Shown: in pieces, positions 11,969 through 20,245 of the stretch
Numbering within the stretch: position 1 is the stretch's first letter
How the letters are laid out: every line of letters begins with the position of its first letter
Assembly (NCBI RefSeq): GCF_027474825.1
Contig: NZ_CP107030.1
Span: 3,724,001 to 3,788,000, forward strand
Length of the DNA stretch: 64,000 bases
Direction of reading: 5' to 3'
From: Maribacter halichondriae
GTDB taxonomy: Bacteria > Bacteroidota > Bacteroidia > Flavobacteriales > Flavobacteriaceae
Made by a program: the position numbers and the translations under genes
Notes under the pieces: generated by a model
What the model saw: only the letters and a program-made list of their open reading frames with translations
Told to the model about the DNA's origin: nothing
The model's database searches: none

Positions 11969-11995
11969 GAATAGATAAATTTTTGAATTATTTTA

Positions 11996-12026
11996 ACGGG
12001 TGCCCAATGGGCACCCGTTTTTTTTT
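11996..12026 (+). terminator. Rho-independent terminator after the giant adhesin
   Basis: A perfect 10-bp stem ACGGGTGCCC/GGGCACCCGT with a 3-nt loop is followed by nine T residues. It lies 27 bp past the adhesin stop codon and should end that transcript. Confidence 0.93.
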
Positions 12027-12027
12027 G

Positions 12028-12196
12028 CTCCTCCCTTTAGATAAAGGGAGGTGGATTCGCTTTAGCGGAGACGGAGGGATTGACCCGCAAACTAGCTCAC
12101 GCACAGCTATTCCACCCAAATTCAACACTAGCTCGCGCTCTGGAATCCCTCCATCCCCACAAGTGGGGCCACCTCCTTTTGGAAAAGGGAGGGGCC
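12028..12196. repeat. Intergenic two-part hairpin repeat, copy 2
   Basis: Immediately after the adhesin terminator is a block with imperfect inverted ends of about 50 bp. The left end reads CTCCCTTTAGATAAAGGGAG, GTGGATTCGCTTTAGCGGAG and ACGGAGGGATT. The right end on the minus strand reads CCTCCCTTTTCC, AAAAGGAGGTGGCC, CCACTTGTGGGG and ATGGAGGGATT. The left arm is itself a hairpin, and so is the right. It shares its motif order with 1711-1912. It fits a dispersed non-coding repeat, possibly a non-autonomous element. The frames open across it are low-complexity artefacts. The rest of 12197-12294 shows nothing else. Confidence 0.65.
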
Positions 12197-12294
12197 TTCG
12201 CGACCATCCTTCACGTAATAAAACGTAAAGGAATATTTAGGATAAGAATACGTGTATTATGCGCTTTTCATTATCTTCCATTTTAATTTGAACA

Positions 12295-13023
12295 ATGAAA
12301 CATCAGGTATTTTATTTCTTCTTCATTTTTCTTCTGCAAAGTTGTGCGGCTCAGTCGAAATCACAGTTGATAGATGCTCAATTAAAGACGGTTACTACCG
12401 AGACCTTTGATTATTATTTATACTATCCTGAGGAATACCAATCGAACGAAGACGAAAAATTTCCATTACTGTTGTTTCTACATGGTGGGGGTGAATCAGG
12501 TGATAGTCTTGTTGCCATAAAACGAAATGGCCCTCCAAAACTGATTACCCAAGGCAAAAAGTTTCCGTTTCTTGTTTTGGCGCCTCAAAATCCGCATAAA
12601 AAAAAGTGGTGGAACACTACTGCGTTAATACAATTGTTAGATACCATAGTGGCGAACAATAGGGTCGATCCTCAAAGGATATATTTAACAGGTCTTAGCA
12701 GGGGAGGAGGCGCAGCCTGGGAACTTGCCGTTCAGTATCCCGAAAAATTTGCGGCCTTGGCCGTAGTCTGTGGCATGACCCCTCTACCTTATGCCGCATG
12801 GATCGATAAAGAAATGCCCATCTGGGTCTTTCACGGAGAGGAAGATGAATCGATACCCATTTCAGAGTCTGAAACCATGGTAGATCGATTGAAGTCGATG
12901 GGCTACGATGTTCGTTTTACGAGATACCCCGGGGTAGGACATAATTCGTGGGTAAGAGCCTATAACAACGAAGAATTGTACGAATGGCTCGTTGCGCAGA
13001 AACGAAACGAAAAGAATAATTAG
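12295..13023 (+). CDS. Secreted alpha/beta-hydrolase (esterase/prolyl-oligopeptidase-like lipoprotein)
   Basis: The 242-residue product has a signal peptide ending LLQSC, a likely lipobox. It then shows the alpha/beta-hydrolase layout: an oxyanion segment LLLFLHGGGESGD near residue 60, a nucleophile elbow GLSRGGG with Ser135, an acid-loop aspartate in HGEEDESIP (about residue 184) and a catalytic histidine in PGVGHNSW (about residue 216). Proteins of this type are often called phospholipase/carboxylesterase or family S9 peptidase, and many that sit beside SusCD genes are carbohydrate esterases. It lies 33 bp before the sulfatase gene in the same direction. Removal of ester groups from a sulfated polysaccharide is an inference from that context; the substrate cannot be read from sequence. 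Confidence 0.85.
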   Translation: MKHQVFYFFFIFLLQSCAAQSKSQLIDAQLKTVTTETFDYYLYYPEEYQSNEDEKFPLLLFLHGGGESGDSLVAIKRNGPPKLITQGKKFPFLVLAPQNPHKKKWWNTTALIQLLDTIVANNRVDPQRIYLTGLSRGGGAAWELAVQYPEKFAALAVVCGMTPLPYAAWIDKEMPIWVFHGEEDESIPISESETMVDRLKSMGYDVRFTRYPGVGHNSWVRAYNNEELYEWLVAQKRNEKNN

Positions 13024-13056
13024 TATTTTTAGATCAAACCAAACGCTAAAGATGAC

Positions 13057-14561
13057 ATGAAAAGATATAGACTTTTAGGTTTTATTTGTATTTCCTTATT
13101 GTTGATGGCCCATGTTCATGCTGAAGGAAAATCAGAGGTAATTGGCAATTCAACCAAAAAGACCAAGAAAAAGCTCCGTAATGTGATATTCATACTGACC
13201 GACGACCATCGGTACGACTATATGGGTTTTACGGGAAAAGTTCCTTGGTTGGAAACCCCGAATATGGACCGACTTGCTGCCGAAGGCGCATATTTGCCAA
13301 ATACTTTTGTGACTACCTCACTTTGCTCCCCGAGCAGGGCATCCATATTGACGGGACAATTTTCACATTCACACACCATTGTAGACAATCAAGCACCAGA
13401 CCCCGGCAATCTCACGTATTTTCCGCAGTACTTGGAAAAAGCAGGTTATCAAACCGGGTTTTTTGGAAAATGGCACATGGGAGATCACGGTGATGAACCA
13501 CAGCCCGGTTTTACCCATTGGGAGAGTTTTCCGGGTCAGGGGGTTTATTATAATCCAACGCTCAACATCAACGGTAATAGGGTTGCATACAAAGATTCAA
13601 CCTATATCACAGATCTGTTGACCGAACATGCCATCGATTGGTTGGACAAAAGGGATAAGAAAAAGCCTTTTTTCTTTATCTATCACACAAAGCTGTACAT
13701 GCCGGTTTTCAACCTGCCAAGCGTCATAAAGGTAGGTACAAGGGAAATAAAATAGAATTACCCCCAACATATGGGCAGACACTTACGGGTGAATATAGAG
13801 ATTTAAAATGGCCGCAATGGGTTGCCGATCAACGTGTCAGCTGGCATGGTGTTGATTATATGTACCACGATTTTAAAGACCTGCATAGCATGGTGGTCGA
13901 TTATTGTGAAACGTTACTCGGGGTCGATGAAAGTGTAGGGAGCGTGATGGATTATCTTAAGAAAGAAGGTTTAGACGAGTCGACCTTAGTCATTTATATG
14001 GGCGATAACGGATTCAGTTGGGGCGAACACGGACTTATCGATAAGCGCCATTTTTACGAAGAATCTGTCAAAGTACCTCTGTTGGTTCGCTGTCCGGAAT
14101 TGTTCGAAGGTGGTAAGAAACCGACCGAGATGGTACAAAATATTGATATAGGACCGACCGTTTTGGCCGAAGCAGGGGTGAAGCAGCCCGAAAACATGCC
14201 CGGGGTTTCCTTTATTCCCATTCTGACGGGAGATGCCGATGCCCCAACTAGAAAAGAAGTGTTTTACGAATATTATTGGGAATACGATTTTCCGATGACG
14301 CCCACCGTTTTCGGAATGCGTACGGATAAATATAAGTACATTAAATATCAGGGTATTTGGGACCGTAACGAGCTTTACGATTTGCAAAAAGACCCCGATG
14401 AGATGTACAATCTCATTGCGGATCCCGATAAACAGGACATTGCAAAATCGATGTCAGCTGCAATCTATGATTGGTTGGAATCCTCTAAGGGTATGAATAT
14501 TCCTTTAAAGCGAACCGTTAAATATCGTTTTGGGGATTATAAACATGCCAATGAACATTGA
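13057..14561 (+). CDS. Family S1 sulfatase, secreted (one apparent frameshift)
   Basis: This is a type I sulfatase, hydrolysing sulfate esters with a formylglycine made from the cysteine of the motif CSPSRASILTGQ (Cys90). The signal peptide covers residues 1-22. The metal-binding aspartates are in ILTDDH (49-50) and in GDNGFSWGEHG of the second half; FFGKWHMG is also typical. The frame breaks at A3 13689-13691. One added A restores HTKAVHAGFQPAKRHKG, the usual sulfatase motif, and a 501-residue protein. It follows the esterase by 33 bp, and both probably act on the same glycan imported by the opposite-strand SusC/SusD. The anaerobic or FGE-type maturase is not in the window. Substrate unknown; marine algal polysaccharide is a reasonable guess. 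Confidence 0.9.
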
Positions 14562-14569
14562 TTTGTTCA

Positions 14570-14740
14570 GAGCCTGTTTAGGGTTTTGTCGATTATTTTT
14601 TTATGCCCCTTTTTCCACCCTTCTTCGTTAAAATTTTAGCCCGTAGCTAAGGCTATGCCCGAAAATTTTGCCTAAAAGGTCGAAAAAATGACCTATAACC
14701 CCGAATGCTCGGGGCTAATCACAAAACCCTAAACAGGCTC
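14570..14740. mobile_element. MITE-like element with perfect 20-bp terminal inverted repeats
   Basis: The left end GAGCCTGTTTAGGGTTTTGT (14570-14589) is an exact reverse complement of the right end (14721-14740). The 171-bp element is flanked on both sides by TCA (14567-14569 and 14741-14743), a possible 3-bp target duplication. Inside are a partial palindrome around AAAATTTTAGCCCG and a CCCCGAATGCTCGGGG hairpin. No protein is encoded. It lies between the convergent sulfatase and FG-GAP genes, where it may also terminate transcription from both sides. The transposase family that would mobilise it was not identified. Confidence 0.7.
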
Positions 14741-14747
14741 TCAAAGG

Positions 14748-17700
14748 TCAGAAGCTTACTGAACGAGTTTCCCGACCGGTTACATCATAGAATTTGATTT
14801 CCGTTGCTTGAAGGGGTATATTAAAAGTTCTACTTGATTGTGAATTAAAGGTACTTCCCCATTGTGTTTCACGTACACTTTTAGAACCGTCGGTGAAGGT
14901 AATCAATGTTTTTACTTCGTTGGGTCGTAGCGTTATCGATTTGAATGGTTTGTCCCTTGTGAACTCGAAGACCCGCAAGGAATCATTGTTTTGTGAAGCA
15001 ATGGTCAGCATTTTATCATCGCCAATATTGAGATGTACAAGGCTTTTTCCATCTCCAGGAACGAAAAAATGGCTTTCTTCAATAGGAAGAGTTTTAAAAT
15101 TACCTTTTCCATCATTTTTTAAGGAAATGCCGATCAGGGCGTCAGCGGGCCCCTGCTGAACTTCCATTCCGAAATCGTTACCTATCAACAAAAGATCTAT
15201 AGCACTGTCATCGTTCAAATACGTTGGAAGTATTCCAAAGATAGGTGCCATCTGCACTTCCAATGGTAATGGGTGAAGTTCAAACTTTCCATTTCCCAAA
15301 TTTTCGACCCATGATGTACGCGTCTCGTTAAGGGTAAATTTTTGTGCATCATCTAAAAGACCATCCGAGAACATTTCTGGTAGCGTAGATTCCCCAAAAG
15401 CTCCAAAAGAATTAAACTTTTTGCGAATTCCGACATATTGTTTCGTTACATCTTGCCAAGGGTGATAGAGATATTCTTTTTTGACTCCGACACTGTCCCT
15501 CAAGTAGTATGAGATTAAAGGGTCTATAGTACCGTTCTGGTCTAAATCTTTGGCATACAACCGAACCGGTTCCTCCTGCGTTCCTTTAAAATAGGTATTT
15601 CCTCCTAAATTGCCAGCGATGTAGTCAATATCCCCATCGTTATCAATATCCGCTGCTGCTAGGCTATTCCACCATCCGTGTTTATTTTGTATTCCAGTTT
15701 CTTGGGTTACTTCGACCAACGCACCTTTGTCGTTCTTAAAAAACCGAAGGGGCATCCATTCACAGGCCAAAATAAGATCTGGCCAAGAGTCTCCGTTAAA
15801 ATCGGTCCACAGGGCGTCACTTACCATTCCTGGGAATAGCAATTCACTGGAAACTTCTTTAGTAGCATCGATAAATTTGATTTCTTTGGCCGTACTTTCA
15901 TTTCTCAAAATAAAAGATCGGTCGGCGGAAGGATAGGAAAAAGGCAACACCCTGCTCCCAACAAAAAGGTCTAAGTCGCCGTCATGGTCATAATCAGCTG
16001 CCTTCACTGCGGAACTATTTGCCGTGAGATTTGGCAAAGCGGTCGTATTCTCGGAAAAATTACCTTTCCCATCATTTATCATAAGAATATCTCTATAGTA
16101 CTCATGATTTGCCGGATATTGTCCGCAACCCCTTGCGATATAAAGATCAAGGTCATCGTCGTTATCCGCATCGAATAATAGGGTGCCCGAATCTTCTTCC
16201 TCCAGTTTTTCGCCTTTTTTGTAGTTTACGGGGTTTTTAATAAAATCGCCAGTTCCATTTTGTAAGAACCAGGTGTCTTCAAAACCACGACTTCCGGCCA
16301 CAAAAAGGTCATCTAACCCATCGCCACTTACATCACCAACGGAAAGTGAAGGCCCAAATTTAGAAAACTTATGTGGTAGCGTCGTTTGAAAATTAAAATC
16401 GATAAAATCGTGGTCCCCTGCAAAAAAGTTAAGGTCGTAAAGTTTTGAAACTTCTTTGAACAAAGGTTTTTCTTGTGATCTGCCAGCCTCCTTGGTTTTG
16501 AAAGTACTTGCCCCGTAGACAATGGTAAGTACGGTATCTATGGTAGGTTCAACAAGTCCTTGTACTTTTCCGTCAGGCCAGGTTATAGTAATGCTATCGG
16601 CTTTATGCTTCTCTCCCAGACCAAAATGTAAATAGAGTTCTGGCTGTGACAGGTAGCCACGACCTGCGAGAAGTGTTTTTTGTAGCGCGGATTCTTGGGA
16701 ATGCAATGTCACTTTGGCTCCGATGGCAGCAGGATTTTCATCTGTGCCTCTAAGTTTTAATCTTAAGAAATGACTCTTTGGTTTTAATCGATCAGCATGA
16801 TTTTCCAGCAAAGTAGCTGGGTCGTTTATATTATTAATGACTAGGTCAAGGTCTCCGTCATTATCAAGATCTCCATAGACGGCCCCATTGGAATAGGTGC
16901 CAAAATTAAGTCCCCATGTTGTAGTGACATCTTCAAATTCAAGCCCTCCCTTGTTTCTATAAATGAAATTCGGAATTTTTATCTCAGGTATGGCGGCAAT
17001 GAGCTGTTCTTTGCTAACCAGTCGACTTGCCGTAATTCTAAAATCTCCAAAATCGCGATCTGTAACATCCTTAGGAAAACCATTGGTAATCAAAAGGTCT
17101 TGCCAACCATCGTTGTCATAATCGGCAAAAAGTGGAGCCCAGCTCCAATCAGTTTCTTTAATACCCGCAAACATTCCAATCTCACCAAATATGGGTAATT
17201 GAGTTTCGGGATTGATACCCAAGTTGTGTTGCAATGTATTTCGAGTGTATTGTTGTTCATACCGATATTTTCTGGTAAATATTTCTTTTTGATAACTACT
17301 TGGGCCTTGAAACAGTTTCTTTCGCTTATTGTAATAGGGTTGCATCTCTGAAGTAAACAAATCGAGTTGGCCGTTATTATCGACATCCGCAAGATCACTG
17401 CCCATTGAAGAAAGACTAAAGTGTTTAAATATGTCCCCGGCTCTATTGGTGAAAGTGCCATCTTGATTATTTATGTAAAGGAGGTCATTACTAAGAAAAT
17501 CGTTGGCAACATAAATATCCATCCAACCGTCTTCATTAAAATCATTGATTAGGGTACTGTGGCTATACCCATGATAACGGATCCCTGCCGAATCGGAAAC
17601 GTTTACAAATTTCTGTTGTTGTAAACTATCGTTCCAAGTATTTTCATATAGTTTGTCCCTGCTCTTCGAACTGCCATCATCGGTTAGCGGACTGAATTCA

Positions 17701-18335
17701 TTGGGATTGATACCTTCAATGCGATTGACCCCTATAAAAAGGTCAAGGTCGCCGTCCATATCATAATCAAAAAATTGGGCATGTGAAGAATAGGTGCTGT
17801 CAGCTATGCCATATACCTCGGCCATTTCCTTAAAAACCGGAATATTATTTTCATCATTCCCTTTATTGATATAGAGCAGATTTTTTCTAAGGTGTGGTTG
17901 ATTGCGAAATGTATTGCAGACATATAAATCTAATTTGCCGTCTGTATTGATGTCCACTATAGAAACCCCGGAGGACCACATCAAGGAGTCGGGTTTGACA
18001 ATATTGGCTTCTGTGGAGATGTCATCAAAACGTAATCCACCTTTGTTAAGAAACATTTTGTTTCCAACTTGATTTCCAGCAAAAAAAATATCATCAAGAC
18101 CATCACCGTTGACATCGCCCAAGGCCACACCGGCACCATTGTAGACGAATTCATTGTCTAAGATGTTGATAGAATCGTCTTCAACGAGGCGATTGTTGAA
18201 ATCAAGCCCTGAAGTTTCGGAGTCGACTTTTGTAAACAGGGAAATTGGTTTTTTATCTCCGCATGTGGAAAAAACAAACAAAAGGCTTGTCAAGAAACCT
18301 AGGAATTTTATCGGGCTATTGTGCGCAATTCTCAT
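14748..18335 (-). CDS. FG-GAP/VCBS-repeat lipoprotein with ASPIC/UnbV domain
   Basis: This 1,195-residue protein has a signal peptide ending FVFSTCGDKK, a lipobox. It contains many FG-GAP repeats with the calcium-binding pattern DxDxDGxxD (for example ALGDVNGDGLDDIFFAG, DYDMDGDLDLFIG, DYDNDGWQDLLITNG, DLDNDGDLDLVIN), which form a beta-propeller. In the middle is an ASPIC/UnbV block: AIGAKVTLHS, LLAGRGYLSQ, LHFGLGEKHKADSITITWPDG. A second propeller follows. Such CRTAC1-like proteins are common immediately downstream of SusC/SusD pairs in marine Bacteroidota. It lies 107 bp beyond the SusD stop, with a terminator in between, so partial read-through or its own promoter is likely. Outer-surface glycan binding is a guess; no catalytic function is evident. 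Confidence 0.9.
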   Translation of the reverse strand: MRIAHNSPIKFLGFLTSLLFVFSTCGDKKPISLFTKVDSETSGLDFNNRLVEDDSINILDNEFVYNGAGVALGDVNGDGLDDIFFAGNQVGNKMFLNKGGLRFDDISTEANIVKPDSLMWSSGVSIVDINTDGKLDLYVCNTFRNQPHLRKNLLYINKGNDENNIPVFKEMAEVYGIADSTYSSHAQFFDYDMDGDLDLFIGVNRIEGINPNEFSPLTDDGSSKSRDKLYENTWNDSLQQQKFVNVSDSAGIRYHGYSHSTLINDFNEDGWMDIYVANDFLSNDLLYINNQDGTFTNRAGDIFKHFSLSSMGSDLADVDNNGQLDLFTSEMQPYYNKRKKLFQGPSSYQKEIFTRKYRYEQQYTRNTLQHNLGINPETQLPIFGEIGMFAGIKETDWSWAPLFADYDNDGWQDLLITNGFPKDVTDRDFGDFRITASRLVSKEQLIAAIPEIKIPNFIYRNKGGLEFEDVTTTWGLNFGTYSNGAVYGDLDNDGDLDLVINNINDPATLLENHADRLKPKSHFLRLKLRGTDENPAAIGAKVTLHSQESALQKTLLAGRGYLSQPELYLHFGLGEKHKADSITITWPDGKVQGLVEPTIDTVLTIVYGASTFKTKEAGRSQEKPLFKEVSKLYDLNFFAGDHDFIDFNFQTTLPHKFSKFGPSLSVGDVSGDGLDDLFVAGSRGFEDTWFLQNGTGDFIKNPVNYKKGEKLEEEDSGTLLFDADNDDDLDLYIARGCGQYPANHEYYRDILMINDGKGNFSENTTALPNLTANSSAVKAADYDHDGDLDLFVGSRVLPFSYPSADRSFILRNESTAKEIKFIDATKEVSSELLFPGMVSDALWTDFNGDSWPDLILACEWMPLRFFKNDKGALVEVTQETGIQNKHGWWNSLAAADIDNDGDIDYIAGNLGGNTYFKGTQEEPVRLYAKDLDQNGTIDPLISYYLRDSVGVKKEYLYHPWQDVTKQYVGIRKKFNSFGAFGESTLPEMFSDGLLDDAQKFTLNETRTSWVENLGNGKFELHPLPLEVQMAPIFGILPTYLNDDSAIDLLLIGNDFGMEVQQGPADALIGISLKNDGKGNFKTLPIEESHFFVPGDGKSLVHLNIGDDKMLTIASQNNDSLRVFEFTRDKPFKSITLRPNEVKTLITFTDGSKSVRETQWGSTFNSQSSRTFNIPLQATEIKFYDVTGRETRSVSF

Positions 18336-18391
18336 TAAGAGCTATACCTAATTTATAAATCACAAAGATGGTTGATGGTTTTGAAAGAAAC

Positions 18392-18416
18392 AAAAAAGAG
18401 CTGCCATTGGCAGCCC
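18392..18416 (-). terminator. Terminator after susD
   Basis: On the minus strand an 8-bp stem GGGCTGCC/GGCAGCTC (one G-T pair) with loop AAT is followed by six T residues. It sits about 26 bp past the SusD stop and before the FG-GAP gene, so it should at least attenuate transcription into that gene. Confidence 0.85.
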
Positions 18417-18441
18417 TTTTTTAGAAAATTTATGATTAATT

Positions 18442-20181
18442 CTAGTATCCGGGATTCTGAACTAAAACTTCAGGTCCTTGAATATCTACTTGTGTTTGCG
18501 GAATTGGATAATACTCATTTTTACCCGCAGTAAAGCTTGCGCCACCGAATTTGGTAACAAGTAGTGTTGATTCATAGGCTAAATAGTCATTCAACTCTTC
18601 AGCCGCAACACCCCATCGAACCAAATCAAAGAAACGATGGCCCTCACCTGAAAGTTCTAGCTTACGCTCAAAACGAACCGCTTCACGTGCCGATGCTTGC
18701 GATGCAAACTGAGAAGGTGGATATTCAGTAATCTCGTAATTGGCCGCAGGACCGCTACCATCATTTTCCTGTACCCAGAAAGCTGGGTTGGCAGCCCTTG
18801 CTCGAACTAGGTTGACATAGGTTCTAGCTTGTTCCAAAGAACCGGCTTCAATTTCCGCTTCAGCAGCCATCAAAAGTACATCTGCATAACGAATGATATT
18901 GTAGTTCATGGTAGCATAACCACGTGTCCAAGAACTACCATCTGTAAACGAGTTTTCTTGAGACTTGTAGTAGATGAACTTTTTGGGAGAATAAGGTCCC
19001 GCATAGGGTTGGCTACGAATCCAAGCTTTACCAGGATGCTCTATCCAATCTAAATAGGGAATTCCCCTTCTTCCAACAGACCAATCGATTCTAGGGTCCA
19101 ATGGACCTGCATCCTCCGTAAAAGCGTCGTCAGATTCTACGTTGTAGTCGTTGGCTATGGGGTCACTGTTATACGATTTGTCCAACAAAGGCAATCCGCT
19201 GGCGGTTCTGAACGAATTTGTCAATTCAAAACTCGGTTGAAAGAACCCACAGCAGTTTCCTGGACCATCTGGGCCTGTGTTGTAAGGGTAGTTCAAGTCG
19301 TCAAAAGCGTTCGCATTTTGCACATTTCCAGTATTGTTAGCCGATTCAACGTCCATAACCGATTCTGCATGGTTGTCGTTTTCAGCGTTGAATATTTGTG
19401 CATAGTCTTCCAACAAAGCATATTTTATACCATTGGAGGTGGTGCCGTTTGCGATAACATCATCAAACCACGTTTTTGCCTCGGCAAACTTGCCTTGGAA
19501 TAATTTCGCTTTGCCCATATATGCGGCCGCGGCCCATTTGTTTACCCGGCCGGCCCCGTTCTCACCGGGTAAGTTGTCATAGGCAAATTGAAAATCGGCC
19601 TCAATTTGACCCCATGCATCTGACGCCGTGTTGGTGATTTCGATTATCTCGCCCGCAGCTAAAGTCTCATCAAAAACCGGGATGTTGTTAAAGTGCTTTT
19701 TCAGGTCAAAGTAGAAGTGACCACGTAGCATTCTGGCTTCACCTGCTAGTCTAGATGCATCTGCTGGAAGTATATCTTCAGCAGCAGTCAAAGCGGCCAA
19801 AACTTTATTGGCTCGGTTAACGCCTTCAAAACGTCCTCTCCATAAGTTATTGATGTCTCCACTAGTCGGATCGTGCTCGTATCGCTGAAAGGGGTTGATA
19901 GCAGAGTAATCCCCTGCATCGGTACCTTTATTGGCTTCGCCACCCATAATTGAGCCCGTAATCCAGTGGTTGGGTCCTTCGAAACGGTTACCGAATACGC
20001 CGTTTAAGGCAGCGTACGTTCCAATTAAAAGCCCATCGATACCATCTTTGGTACCTACTTGGGCATCCGCAAGTGCACCTGCTGGCGCGATTTCAAGAAA
20101 CTCATCGCTACATGATACGCCGACCATCAGGAAGGCCATCGCAGCAACGGCTGTTCTTTTTAAGTTATTCATTGTTTTCAT
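18442..20181 (-). CDS. SusD/RagB-family surface glycan-binding lipoprotein
   Basis: SusD-like proteins cap the SusC channel and bind oligosaccharides at the cell surface. The 579-residue product has a lipobox in AFLMVGVSCSDEFLE and the typical N-terminal TPR-like region (LLIGTYAALNG, RFEGVNRANKVLAAL, EARMLRGHFYFDLKKHF). The C-terminal RagB/SusD block reads MNYNIIRYADVLLMAAEAEIEAG, YVNLVRARA, EAVRFERKLELSGEGHRFFDLVRWG and YYPIPQTQVDIQ. It is 64 bp downstream of SusC, almost surely the same operon. A second ATG four codons in (MNNLK) is an alternative start. The transported glycan is not evident; the nearby sulfatase and esterase suggest a sulfated, esterified one. Confidence 0.96.
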   Translation of the reverse strand: MKTMNNLKRTAVAAMAFLMVGVSCSDEFLEIAPAGALADAQVGTKDGIDGLLIGTYAALNGVFGNRFEGPNHWITGSIMGGEANKGTDAGDYSAINPFQRYEHDPTSGDINNLWRGRFEGVNRANKVLAALTAAEDILPADASRLAGEARMLRGHFYFDLKKHFNNIPVFDETLAAGEIIEITNTASDAWGQIEADFQFAYDNLPGENGAGRVNKWAAAAYMGKAKLFQGKFAEAKTWFDDVIANGTTSNGIKYALLEDYAQIFNAENDNHAESVMDVESANNTGNVQNANAFDDLNYPYNTGPDGPGNCCGFFQPSFELTNSFRTASGLPLLDKSYNSDPIANDYNVESDDAFTEDAGPLDPRIDWSVGRRGIPYLDWIEHPGKAWIRSQPYAGPYSPKKFIYYKSQENSFTDGSSWTRGYATMNYNIIRYADVLLMAAEAEIEAGSLEQARTYVNLVRARAANPAFWVQENDGSGPAANYEITEYPPSQFASQASAREAVRFERKLELSGEGHRFFDLVRWGVAAEELNDYLAYESTLLVTKFGGASFTAGKNEYYPIPQTQVDIQGPEVLVQNPGY

Positions 20182-20245
20182 AGTTTATTTTTCTATAAAG
20201 ATATTAATATTTTTTGATTTAAATATCACGTTTTTGTCACAGTGC

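Noticed and set aside
11983..12286. Two small plus-strand frames after the adhesin
   Set aside because: They run through the terminator and the hairpin repeat and have no similarity to a protein family I know.
13057..14561. Sulfatase as a decayed pseudogene
   Set aside because: One added A restores a full-length protein with all catalytic motifs and no other damage.
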